A stretch of DNA of 18,552 bases from NCBI GenBank assembly GCA_024653385.1, contig JANLFZ010000062.1:1-18552 (forward strand), written 5' to 3'. Position numbers and translations under genes: made by a program. The notes below the pieces were generated by a model. That model was given only the letters and a program-made list of their open reading frames with translations. It was not told where the DNA came from and ran no database searches. Below, piece after piece: positions 7,604-13,970 of the stretch; the stretch's first letter is position 1; the number at the start of each line of letters is the position of its first letter. The DNA is from Thermoguttaceae bacterium. GTDB taxonomy: Bacteria; Planctomycetota; Planctomycetia; Pirellulales; Thermoguttaceae.

Positions 7604-8470
7604 CTACGGCTTCTTGTAGCGGTGGCTCAGAAAGTCGCCCACGTAGATCAAGTACTCGAAGGGAAGCGGTTCCCGGCCGACCTGTTCGCGGATCGTGCCC
7701 AGCGTGCCGCGCAGGACGCGCTGCTTGCCCTGGTAGCCCGCATGTTGGACCACCGCGACGGGCGTCTCGGGCGGATAGGCCGCGGAGAGCTTGCGGATGA
7801 AGTCGTCGAACTCGGCGCGCATGGTGAACAGCACCATGGTGCTGCGATGCGCCGCGAGTCTCTCGATCGTGTCGGTCTTGCCCGGCCAGTCGGTCGAGGT
7901 GAGGATGACCGCTTTGGTTCGTTCGCTGGTGGTGACTCCCTTGCCGATCGCGGCATTGGCGGCGTTGAAGGCGCTGAGCCCCGGAACCACCACGGGGCGC
8001 AGGTCCTCGAACTCCTCGAGGCACCATTCCCACGGCCCGTAGATCAGCGGATCGCCATTGTCGAGAATGGCGACGGTCTTGCCGGCGGCGACGGCCTGGC
8101 GCACGCGGGCGGTGAAGTCTTTGCGCTTGGCGGCCAACTCTTCCGCTTCGGCCCGCTCCTGGCCATCGAGCGTCGAGGGGTCCTTTCCGTAGTAAGGGAA
8201 AAGCCGCCAGAATCCCTCGACGACCTCTTTGCCTTGGAGTTCGGTCGCGAACTTCTCGCGGATTCCCGGTGAGCAATAGACGATCTGCGCCCGTTTCAAG
8301 ACCTCCAGCGCCCGCACCGTAATGAGGTCCGGATCGCCGGGCCCCACGCCCACGAGGTACAGCGAGGCGGCTTTGGTCTCGGCAGCGGCGAGGTGGCCTC
8401 CTGGGCCGAGCGACCAAGCAGCGAGAACCAACGCGACAAGGAGGAGAATTGGGCGGCAACGGGCAGTCAC
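7604..8470 (-). CDS. Exported tetrapyrrole methylase-fold protein (SAM-dependent, CbiF/CobM superfamily)
   Basis: The protein has 288 residues. Start is GTG 8470, fixed by a near-perfect AAGGAGG (8482-8476) with a 5-nt spacer. The first ~30 residues (ILLLVALVLAAWSLGPGG, then HLAAAETK) form a signal peptide with an AAA cleavage site. The mature part matches the tetrapyrrole (corrin/porphyrin) methylase fold: YLVGVGPGDPDLITVRALE at its N-terminus, the family loop AILDNGDPLIYGPW, VVVPGLSAFNAANAAIG, and a C-terminal VVQHAGYQGKQRVLRGTLG. Known relatives methylate precorrins or uroporphyrinogen in the cytoplasm using SAM. An exported version is odd because SAM is not expected outside the cytoplasm. 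No other cobalamin genes are adjacent. It converges on two dihaem proteins. The fold is confident; the reaction is unknown. Confidence 0.85.
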   Translation of the reverse strand: MTARCRPILLLVALVLAAWSLGPGGHLAAAETKAASLYLVGVGPGDPDLITVRALEVLKRAQIVYCSPGIREKFATELQGKEVVEGFWRLFPYYGKDPSTLDGQERAEAEELAAKRKDFTARVRQAVAAGKTVAILDNGDPLIYGPWEWCLEEFEDLRPVVVPGLSAFNAANAAIGKGVTTSERTKAVILTSTDWPGKTDTIERLAAHRSTMVLFTMRAEFDDFIRKLSAAYPPETPVAVVQHAGYQGKQRVLRGTLGTIREQVGREPLPFEYLIYVGDFLSHRYKKP

Positions 8471-8475
8471 GGGGG

Positions 8476-8482
8476 CCTCCTT
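8476..8482 (-). promoter_or_regulatory. Ribosome binding site deciding the GTG start of the exported methylase
   Basis: AAGGAGG on the minus strand lies 5 nt before GTG 8470. It shows that the signal peptide is translated as part of the methylase. Confidence 0.85.
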
Positions 8483-8503
8483 TGTGGAAAAGGAAACGCG
8501 AGG

Positions 8504-8531
8504 GTATTACTGTTTCCGAAAACGTATTACT
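8504..8531. promoter_or_regulatory. Paired 8-bp direct repeats, candidate operator
   Basis: GTATTACT occurs at 8504-8511 and again at 8524-8531, a 20-bp period (about two helical turns). Between them is the imperfect palindrome GTTTCCGAAAAC. The pair sits immediately downstream of the predicted -10 of the methylase promoter, around the transcription start and early leader, a position suited to a repressor. Confidence 0.45.
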
Positions 8532-8560
8532 AGCATACCCGACGTGCCCGACCTTGCCAA
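8532..8560 (-). promoter_or_regulatory. Predicted promoter of the exported methylase
   Basis: On the minus strand -35 TTGGCA (8560-8555) and -10 TATGCT (8537-8532) are separated by exactly 17 bp. Expected start is near 8525, giving a leader of ~55 nt that contains the direct repeats and the strong RBS. Confidence 0.5.
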
Positions 8561-8640
8561 GAGGCGCCTCGGGTCCGCCCGAGAACCAATAGCCCAGGGG
8601 TTCACTCGTGGGGCTTTGAGGCACCGCGCCGTAAGGTCTT

Positions 8641-8777
8641 CGTCCCGGAGCGACGGTTGAAATCCCGGGGCAACGTCGGCGTTTCAGCCGTCCCTCCGGG
8701 ACGGCCGTGCGGTTCGCGCGGCATTGCCGACCCAGCGATGAATGGCTGGACCATTGTCATCCCGTCGCTCCGGGACG
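8641..8777. repeat. 137-bp element bounded by 16-bp perfect inverted repeats
   Basis: CGTCCCGGAGCGACGG (8641-8656) is the exact reverse complement of 8762-8777. Inside is a perfect 7-bp hairpin CCGTCCC/GGGACGG (8688-8694, 8698-8704) and the phrase GCGATGAATGGCTGG. There is no coding potential. The form suggests a REP- or MITE-like non-autonomous element; similar phrases recur between planctomycete genes from memory, unverified. Confidence 0.6.
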
Positions 8778-8786
8778 GGCGGCGTG

Positions 8787-8869
8787 GAGCGCCCTGAACA
8801 CCGGCGAGGGGCGTGGCCCGTGCCAGCCAACCCACGCCCATCGCTTCGCTCTGGGCGTGCCACCCGACC
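8787..8869 (+). repeat. Intergenic repeat, copy A
   Basis: This block shares a recognisable alignment with 9897-9970: CGCCCTGA near the start, GCGTGGCCCGT in the middle, CCATCGCT, and CCACCCGACC at the end. Both copies are in the same orientation and flank the PEP mutase-like gene. It follows directly on the inverted-repeat element at 8641-8777. The remaining ~100 bp to 8974 hold no gene I can support. Confidence 0.6.
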
Positions 8870-8974
8870 GTGGTCTTTGACCAGTCTCGCATCGAGCAAC
8901 AATTCCAGCGACCATGAATGCGCTTGCTTGGCTACAAGAATGTGGTCGATAGCGGCGGTGTAGTAGCCGGACGA

Positions 8975-9817
8975 TCAACCGCCCATCAGGCTCGAAAGAC
9001 GCTCCGGTGAGCATACAAGGTCTTGGGCGATAAGTTCGGAGAATCCGTCGCAATCACGAATGCTCTCAAGGCATCGCATCATCCCGGCAATAGCCGAGAA
9101 GACAGCCACGGTCGGGAGGCTGACGCGAGCGACGCCGCAGTCTCGCAGTTGTGCAATCGAGAAGTTGCTGATGTTAGAGGGCAGGCCAGCGGCGATGCTC
9201 ACCGGGCCGGCGATCTCTTTGACGAGCAGCCGCACTTGTTCCAGTGTCGTGACGCCGGTAACGAACGCCAAATCGGCCCCAGATTCAAGGTAAAGGTTGG
9301 CCCGGACAATCGCCTCGGCGATGCCCTGCTCCTTGTCGGGAGCCACTGCGAGCGCGTCTGTCCGACCGTTGATGACCAGTTCAGGTTCGCCTGCCTCTCG
9401 CGCAGCCGCCCGCGAGGCCCTGATCTTCTCAGCCGCTTCATCCCGGCCAATCACCTGCTTCGGGGCGGGGTTTCCCAACACCTGATCTTCGATGTTGATT
9501 CCTGCGACGCCGGCCTTGATGAAGTCGCGGATGGTCGAAGGAATCGCCATCACGTCGCCGAAACCGTCCTCGCCGTCCGCCATGACCGGAATGCTGACCG
9601 CACCGACAATCCCGGCTGTCACGGCCAGGTTGCGGTCACGACCGAATTCCGCCTCGGATGGCCAACATGCCGCAAGGGCGAAACTGTAGCCGGAACACTG
9701 AGCGGCCTTGAACCCCAGTTTCTCGATGATTCGGGCCGACAGAGGGTCATACGCATCCGGCATGACCAACGCGCCGCCGGAATTGAGCAATCGGCGCAAT
9801 TCACTCGCCTTCCCCAT
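8975..9817 (-). CDS. Isocitrate lyase / PEP mutase superfamily protein
   Basis: The 280-residue protein starts at ATG 9817, where AAGGGG lies 7 nt upstream; a longer frame to 9964 runs through a repeat and is not credible. It is a TIM-barrel C-C or P-C bond lyase of the ICL/PEPM superfamily. Visible signatures are VMPDAYDPLSARIIEKLGF, CSGYSFA, the metal-binding strand VMADGEDGFG (residues 78-87, in place of DADTGYG), GVAGINIEDQ (residues 104-111) and INGRTDAL. The KKCGH/KRCGH loop of true isocitrate and methylisocitrate lyases is absent, so substrate is not predictable; relatives include PEP mutase, oxaloacetate hydrolases and many uncharacterised lyases. G+C is lower than in neighbours (hand count 103/180 for 9001-9180). 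Flanking repeats on both sides suggest insertion. Confidence 0.82.
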   Translation of the reverse strand: MGKASELRRLLNSGGALVMPDAYDPLSARIIEKLGFKAAQCSGYSFALAACWPSEAEFGRDRNLAVTAGIVGAVSIPVMADGEDGFGDVMAIPSTIRDFIKAGVAGINIEDQVLGNPAPKQVIGRDEAAEKIRASRAAAREAGEPELVINGRTDALAVAPDKEQGIAEAIVRANLYLESGADLAFVTGVTTLEQVRLLVKEIAGPVSIAAGLPSNISNFSIAQLRDCGVARVSLPTVAVFSAIAGMMRCLESIRDCDGFSELIAQDLVCSPERLSSLMGG

Positions 9818-9896
9818 GTGTATCCCCTTTTGCACCAAACGGCTCCATGCGCACTGCCGATCAGGAATTGCCCCACAACCGTCGGATCGGGTGGCA

Positions 9897-9970
9897 CGCC
9901 CTGAGCGGCCGTGAACGGCGTGGCCCGTCGGGCCAAGCCACGGCCATCGCTCTGGCCGTCCCACCCGACC
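9897..9970 (+). repeat. Intergenic repeat, copy B
   Basis: A diverged copy of the repeat at 8787-8869, in the same orientation, with shared GCGTGGCCCGT, CCATCGCT and CCACCCGACC. It sits between the PEP mutase-like start and the 3' end of the ketosynthase gene. Confidence 0.6.
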
Positions 9971-10009
9971 CGCTTCGAGGATCTGCCGGAGCCCGAGAAT
10001 CTCGCAGAA

Positions 10010-11287
10010 CTATCCGCTAAACCGCCCGGCGATCAGCGTGATGTTCTGTCCGCCGAACCCGAAACTGTTCGAGAGGACGTAATCGCAGCGGGCCTCGCGC
10101 GCGACGTTGGGCACGTAGTCGAGATCGCACTCGGGGTCGGGCGTCTCGTAGTTGATCGTCGGGGGCAGCACGCGGTCGCGGATGGCCAGAAGGCAGAGGA
10201 TCAGCTCGGTGGCCCCGGCCGCGGCGATGAGGTGCCCCATCATGCTCTTCGTGCTGGAGACCGGGATCTTGTACGCTTCGTCGCCGAAGACGCGCTTGAT
10301 GGCCAGGGTCTCGACCTTGTCGTTGACGGCGGTGCTCGTGCCGTGGGCGTTGATGTAGTCGACGCGGTCGAGGCCCGCGTCGCGCAGGGCCATGCGGATG
10401 CACGAGATGGCGCCGCGGCCCTCGGGGTGGGTGTCGGTAATGCGGAAGGCGTCGGCGGTCGAGCCGTAGCCGACGATCTCGCCGTAGATTTTCGCACCGC
10501 GCCGCCTGGCCCGGTCGAGTTCCTCGAGCACGACGAAGCCGGCGCCTTCGCCGAGCACGAAGCCGTCGCGTTGGCGGTCGAAGGGGCGCGAGGCCTTGGT
10601 GGGTTCGTCGTTCCGGGTGCTCAGGGCGGTCAGGAGGCTGAAGCCGGTCACGCCGAAGGGGTGGATCATCGTGTGGGTGCCGCCGGAGAGCATCACGTCG
10701 GCCTCGCCGCGGCGGATGATGTCGGTGGCCTCGCCGATCGCCTGGCTCGAGGCCGCGCAGGCCGTCAAGCAGTTGACGTTCGGCCCCTCGGCGCCGAAGA
10801 GGCCGGCCAGGTGGCCGGCGGGCATGTTGGGCTCTTGTTCGAGTTCGGCGATCGGGTGGAGGATCTCGAGGCCCTTGCGCGTGAACTTCGCCAGGTTCAG
10901 GCCGCCGTCCTCCAGGGCGGCGACCATCATCTGGGTGAAGCGGTCGAAGTCCTGCTGGCCCTCGCCGCTGCCGGTGTAGACGCCGAACCGGGTGGGGTCG
11001 AGCGGGCTGTCGAGCACGCCCGAGTCGGCCATGGCCTTCTTGGCGGCCCCGACCGCGAAATGGGTGTGGCGCCCCTGGTACTTCCAATCGTCGGGGTTCT
11101 CGCCGACGTCGGAGACGTCCCAGTCGCGGACCTCGGCGGCGATGCGGGTGGGGAAGTTCGAGGCATCGAAGTGGGTGATGTAGCCCACGCCCGACTCGCC
11201 GGCCAACACCCGTTTCCACACGGTTTCGATGTCGGCGCCCAGGGGGGTGACCCAGCCGATTCCGGTGACTACCACGCGGCGTCTCAT
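10010..11287 (-). CDS. fabF: Beta-ketoacyl-ACP synthase II (FabF-type)
   Basis: It condenses malonyl-ACP with acyl-ACP to extend a fatty-acyl chain by two carbons. The protein has 425 residues. Start ATG 11287 has GGAG 7 nt upstream and begins with the family N-terminus RRVVVTGIGWVTPLG. The thiolase-fold catalytic set is complete: Cys177 (LTACAASS), His315 (NAHGTSTAVND), Lys347 and His352 (TKSMMGHLIAAAG), and the closing NSFGFGGQN. It is slightly longer than E. coli FabF, with extra sequence around residues 130-155. It is the last gene of the minus-strand fab-type operon, 34 bp after the second dehydratase. All catalytic residues are intact, so it is an active ketosynthase rather than a chain-length factor. 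Whether it serves general fatty-acid synthesis or a specialised lipid is open. Confidence 0.92.
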   Translation of the reverse strand: MRRRVVVTGIGWVTPLGADIETVWKRVLAGESGVGYITHFDASNFPTRIAAEVRDWDVSDVGENPDDWKYQGRHTHFAVGAAKKAMADSGVLDSPLDPTRFGVYTGSGEGQQDFDRFTQMMVAALEDGGLNLAKFTRKGLEILHPIAELEQEPNMPAGHLAGLFGAEGPNVNCLTACAASSQAIGEATDIIRRGEADVMLSGGTHTMIHPFGVTGFSLLTALSTRNDEPTKASRPFDRQRDGFVLGEGAGFVVLEELDRARRRGAKIYGEIVGYGSTADAFRITDTHPEGRGAISCIRMALRDAGLDRVDYINAHGTSTAVNDKVETLAIKRVFGDEAYKIPVSSTKSMMGHLIAAAGATELILCLLAIRDRVLPPTINYETPDPECDLDYVPNVAREARCDYVLSNSFGFGGQNITLIAGRFSG

Positions 11288-11321
11288 GATGCGACTCCCG
11301 TCTTCGAATCCGGACCGCCTC

Positions 11322-11849
11322 TCAGCCCGACGAAGCCGCGGCGCGGAGCAACTCCTCCGGCTCGCGCAAGGGAGAGCCGTCGGCGGCATGGCCGACCTCG
11401 TAGGCCCGCAGCATCCGCATCATCCGCAGATACGCGGAGGGCTCGAAGAGGACCTTGTCGTGGTGCTCGCCGTTGAGGTGGGCGAACACGAGTTCTCCCT
11501 CGGCCTGGAGCTGGTCCTGGCGATGGCTGGCCACGGTGACCATGGCCCCGTCGTCGCGGATGTACTCGATCGTCGCCGTGTAGATCAGCGTGTCGCCCGG
11601 TAGCGCCGGGAGATAGAACGTCACCCGCGGCGCCTTGGCCAGGACCACCTTCTCTTGAAAACGCCCGTGCTCGCACACCAACAGGCCACCGGTCTGCGCC
11701 ATGCCTTCCATGATGAGGGAATTGGGCATGACGGCGTACCCGGGAAAATGGTCGTGCAGGTGCTCTTCGGCCAGGGAGATGTTCTTGATCGCCCGGGCGC
11801 GACGTCCGCTCTCGAACTCGATGAACCGATCGATCCAGTACCAGCGCAT
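11322..11849 (-). CDS. FabZ-like 3-hydroxyacyl-ACP dehydratase, divergent second copy
   Basis: This 175-residue hotdog-fold protein is paralogous to the first gene of the operon. The catalytic pair is kept at identical positions: His34 in DHFPGYAVMPN and Glu48 in LIMEGMAQTG. The usual PGVL loop reads PNSL, which changes the active-site tunnel entrance. Start ATG 11849 has AAGGGG close upstream, with AAGGAA further out. The C-terminal ~30 residues extend past the fold. It would dehydrate 3-hydroxyacyl-ACP to trans-2-enoyl-ACP. A divergent FabZ beside a normal one may add isomerase ability (FabA-like), prefer a different chain length, or be structural. It lies between the ACP and ketosynthase genes. 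Confidence 0.85.
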   Translation of the reverse strand: MRWYWIDRFIEFESGRRARAIKNISLAEEHLHDHFPGYAVMPNSLIMEGMAQTGGLLVCEHGRFQEKVVLAKAPRVTFYLPALPGDTLIYTATIEYIRDDGAMVTVASHRQDQLQAEGELVFAHLNGEHHDKVLFEPSAYLRMMRMLRAYEVGHAADGSPLREPEELLRAAASSG

Positions 11850-11879
11850 GACCCCTTGTTCCTTTGCGCCTGCCGGCCT

Positions 11880-12269
11880 TTACGCGGCGCCGACTTTGCT
11901 CTCGACGAAACGGCAGAGGTCTTCCACGGTCAGGGAGTTGGTGAAGTCCTGGACCTTGGGATTGGCGGCGAACCGGTCGAGGCTGGCCCACGGCATCCGC
12001 TTGCGGAGTTCAGCCAGTCCCGCGTCGGTGACGCGGCCGTCCTGGACGTACTGGGCGTTGGTGAGCACGTCCTGGGGAAGCAATTCCTTCTGGGGGATCT
12101 TAATGTTGAAGGCCTTTTCGAGCCGGAACTGGATGTCGAGGAAGTCGATCGATTCGGCCCCCAGGTCGCCGACCAGCGTGGCCTCCGGGGTGACCTCCTC
12201 CTCGTCCACGCCCAAAGCGTCGACCAGCGCGTTCTGGACCTTCTCGAAAATCTCTTCCTTCGTCGGCAT
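11880..12269 (-). CDS. Extended acyl carrier protein
   Basis: Residues 1-60 match an acyl carrier protein: an acidic helix (KEEIFEKVQNALVDALGVDE), then VGDLGAESIDFLDIQFRLEK with the phosphopantetheine-accepting Ser40. The attachment motif is ESI rather than the classic DSL. The protein has 129 residues against ~78 for E. coli AcpP. The extra ~50 residues lie between helices II/III and the C-terminal helix (LTVEDLCRFVESKV), so this is an insertion, not a tail. The start at ATG 12269 is supported by a strong GGAGGTGA. As a carrier it would hold the growing chain for the neighbouring ketoreductase, dehydratases and ketosynthase. The insertion could be a docking surface. It is probably not the only ACP of the cell. 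Confidence 0.88.
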   Translation of the reverse strand: MPTKEEIFEKVQNALVDALGVDEEEVTPEATLVGDLGAESIDFLDIQFRLEKAFNIKIPQKELLPQDVLTNAQYVQDGRVTDAGLAELRKRMPWASLDRFAANPKVQDFTNSLTVEDLCRFVESKVGAA

Positions 12270-12391
12270 GTCGTCTCACCTCCGGACTGGAAAGGCCGTT
12301 ACGTTTTTTTTCTTCTCTCTGGGGCGCGTTGCTGCAACCACCGAGTTCCTTGAAGTCCTCCTCGTTCGGCTTTGGGGGCGCGAGGCTCGGA

Positions 12392-13144
12392 CTAGTACCC
12401 CCCCAGGCTCAAACCGCCGTCGACGCGGATCACCTGGCCGGTAATATACGAGGCGTCGTCGCTGGCGAGGAAGGCCACCAGGGCAGCCACCTCGGCCGGC
12501 GTGCCGACCCGCTTCAGGGGAATTACCTCCTTGATCTTGTCGCCCACCAGGCCCCGCACCGCCTGGCTCATGTCGGTGTCGATCATGCCGGGGGCCACGG
12601 CGTTGACCCGGACCTTGCGTTGGGCGAACTCCTTGGCCATGGCGCGGGTCAGCCCGTCGATGCCGCCCTTGCTCGCCGCGTAGTTCACCTGTCCGCGGCT
12701 GGCGAACTCGGCCGCCGTGCTCGACAGATTCACGATGCTCCCGCTCCGCTGGTACATCATCTGCTGGGCGACCGCGCGGCAATAATGGTAGGTGCCGAAG
12801 AGGTTCGTTTCCAGCACCTCGCGCCACTGTTCAGGCAACATGGCCCCCAACAGGCCGTCGCGCACGATCCCGGCCGAATTGACCAGCACGTCGAGCCGGC
12901 CTTGCTGTTCGACGATTTCGTCGACGATCTGCTGGGCACGCAGGGCGTCGCGCACGTCGGCTTGGACGGCGCGCACCGACTGCCCCCGGCCGACTAGTTC
13001 GGCGACCAGCCCCTCGGCAGCCTCGCGGTTGGACTGATACACGAATACCACCGCGGCCCCTTCCGAGGCGAGGCGTTCCACGACCGCGCGGCCGATGCCG
13101 CGGCTGCCTCCGGTGACCAAGGCTGTCTTGCCGTCCAGTCGCAT
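12392..13144 (-). CDS. fabG: 3-oxoacyl-ACP reductase (FabG-type SDR)
   Basis: It reduces 3-ketoacyl-ACP to 3-hydroxyacyl-ACP with NADPH in the cytoplasm. At 250 residues it is standard FabG length. It starts with MRLDGKTALVTGGSRGIG (nucleotide-binding TGGSRGIG at 11-18), has VNSAG (Asn89), Asn114, and the catalytic Ser142, Tyr155 and Lys159 in the YxxxK motif (NYAASKGG). PGMIDTDM and DGGLSLGGY at the end are typical of FabG. The start is set by homology at ATG 13144. No clear Shine-Dalgarno is visible, so translation may be coupled to the upstream dehydratase 67 bp away. A 122-bp gap without an obvious terminator separates it from the ACP gene. Confidence 0.93.
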   Translation of the reverse strand: MRLDGKTALVTGGSRGIGRAVVERLASEGAAVVFVYQSNREAAEGLVAELVGRGQSVRAVQADVRDALRAQQIVDEIVEQQGRLDVLVNSAGIVRDGLLGAMLPEQWREVLETNLFGTYHYCRAVAQQMMYQRSGSIVNLSSTAAEFASRGQVNYAASKGGIDGLTRAMAKEFAQRKVRVNAVAPGMIDTDMSQAVRGLVGDKIKEVIPLKRVGTPAEVAALVAFLASDDASYITGQVIRVDGGLSLGGY

Positions 13145-13211
13145 AGGTTCGCAAGGGGTCTCGAGTGAAGCTCTAGCAGGAGGGTACGAGGGTCTCGGGC
13201 GGGGCGCGGGG

Positions 13212-13718
13212 TCACGCGGTCGATTCGGCGTTCGCGCCGTTCGATCCGCTGGGTCGGTACAACAGCGCGAACAGGCTGCGCATCTCCTTGCGGACCACGG
13301 CGTCGGTGGGGGCCTGCGCCGGATCGGTATCGGCCAGGTCGTACCGGGACAACACCAACCGCCCATTGACCGTCGTCCGGCCGGCCACCATCCCGCGCGC
13401 CTTCACCTCGGTCTCCTCGTCGGACTGGCGAATGATCTCGACGGACACCTCGAGCGTTTGCCCCGGCTCGACGAATTGCCCGTACTTGACCCCCCGAACT
13501 TCCTTCAGCACGACCATGCTGTGGGCGAAATCCTCGCTGGCTCGGATGAGCCAGGCCCCCGCCTGAGCCATGGCTTCGACCATCAATACCCCCGGCATCA
13601 CGGGAAACTGGGGGAAGTGGTCGGCCAAATACTCTTCGGCCATGGTGAGGTTCTTCACAGCGGTGATGCGCTTTCCCGGTTCCAGCAGGTCAATGCGGTC
13701 AATGAGCGAAAAACGCAT
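13212..13718 (-). CDS. fabZ: 3-hydroxyacyl-ACP dehydratase (FabZ-type)
   Basis: The first gene of the fab-type operon encodes a 168-residue hotdog dehydratase. It carries the canonical FabZ active site: His34 in DHFPQFPVMPGVL and Glu48 in MVEAMAQAG. Its product would be trans-2-enoyl-ACP. The last ~30 residues (from about YDLADTDPAQ) are an extension beyond the usual 145-150-residue FabZ and are low in conserved character. Start ATG 13718 has no clear RBS in the leader. A promoter lies 63-91 bp upstream, with a 12-bp palindrome between promoter and start. LpxA/LpxC-type neighbours seen in lipid A clusters are absent, so the role is in chain elongation rather than lipid A. Confidence 0.88.
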   Translation of the reverse strand: MRFSLIDRIDLLEPGKRITAVKNLTMAEEYLADHFPQFPVMPGVLMVEAMAQAGAWLIRASEDFAHSMVVLKEVRGVKYGQFVEPGQTLEVSVEIIRQSDEETEVKARGMVAGRTTVNGRLVLSRYDLADTDPAQAPTDAVVRKEMRSLFALLYRPSGSNGANAESTA

Positions 13719-13739
13719 GGGTATCTGGCAGGATGATCG

Positions 13740-13751
13740 GCTTGCGCAAGC
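13740..13751. promoter_or_regulatory. 12-bp perfect palindrome in the fab operon leader, candidate operator
   Basis: GCTTGCGCAAGC is a perfect dyad between the predicted transcription start (~13774) and the fabZ start codon. This is a common position for a repressor site. No known fatty-acid regulator consensus is claimed. Confidence 0.4.
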
Positions 13752-13780
13752 TAGGGCCGGCTCGGAAAAACGGACGGTTC

Positions 13781-13809
13781 AGTATAGTTCTTTACCATCC
13801 GCGCTACAA
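13781..13809 (-). promoter_or_regulatory. Promoter of the fab-type operon
   Basis: On the minus strand -35 TTGTAG (13809-13804) and -10 TATACT (13786-13781, 5 of 6 matches) are separated by 17 bp. Expected start is near 13774, giving a ~55-nt leader before fabZ. Confidence 0.65.
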
Positions 13810-13950
13810 TCGAGGTTTCGGCGCGCACGCCCGGGCGCAGGGTCCACTTCCACAACATCTTAGGGGTTGTCTGGCGATGGCGATACCCGAAAATCGGCCT
13901 ACCGCGATCACCTCTAGCGAGTTAATACCGCACGCCGGTTTCGGCAGCAA

Positions 13951-13970
13951 GCCGCCCCCTCGGGGGCGGC
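13951..13970. promoter_or_regulatory. GC-rich perfect dyad in the divergent region, candidate enhancer or hairpin
   Basis: GCCGCCCC (13951-13958), CTCG, GGGGCGGC (13963-13970). It has no T-run. It lies ~130-150 bp upstream of the predicted sigma-54 transcription start, within the usual range of an enhancer-binding-protein site. It could also simply be a stable hairpin or repeat. Apart from this and the promoter elements, 13810-14070 shows nothing recognisable. Confidence 0.35.

Noticed and set aside
8471..8560. Cobalamin riboswitch ahead of the tetrapyrrole methylase.
   Set aside because: The leader is only ~55 nt and lacks the conserved B12-box and multi-stem structure.
8560..8974. CRISPR array or integron-like array.
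   Set aside because: The repeats are inverted, of unequal length and not regularly spaced, and no cas genes or attC features are present.
9818..9964. N-terminal extension of the PEP mutase-like protein.
   Set aside because: It translates repeat copy B, and an RBS plus the conserved N-terminus favour ATG 9817.
9911..11476. A 521-residue plus-strand frame.
   Set aside because: It is antisense to fabF, which has all its catalytic residues. The Val/Gly/Glu/His-rich text is a mirror of that gene's codon pattern.
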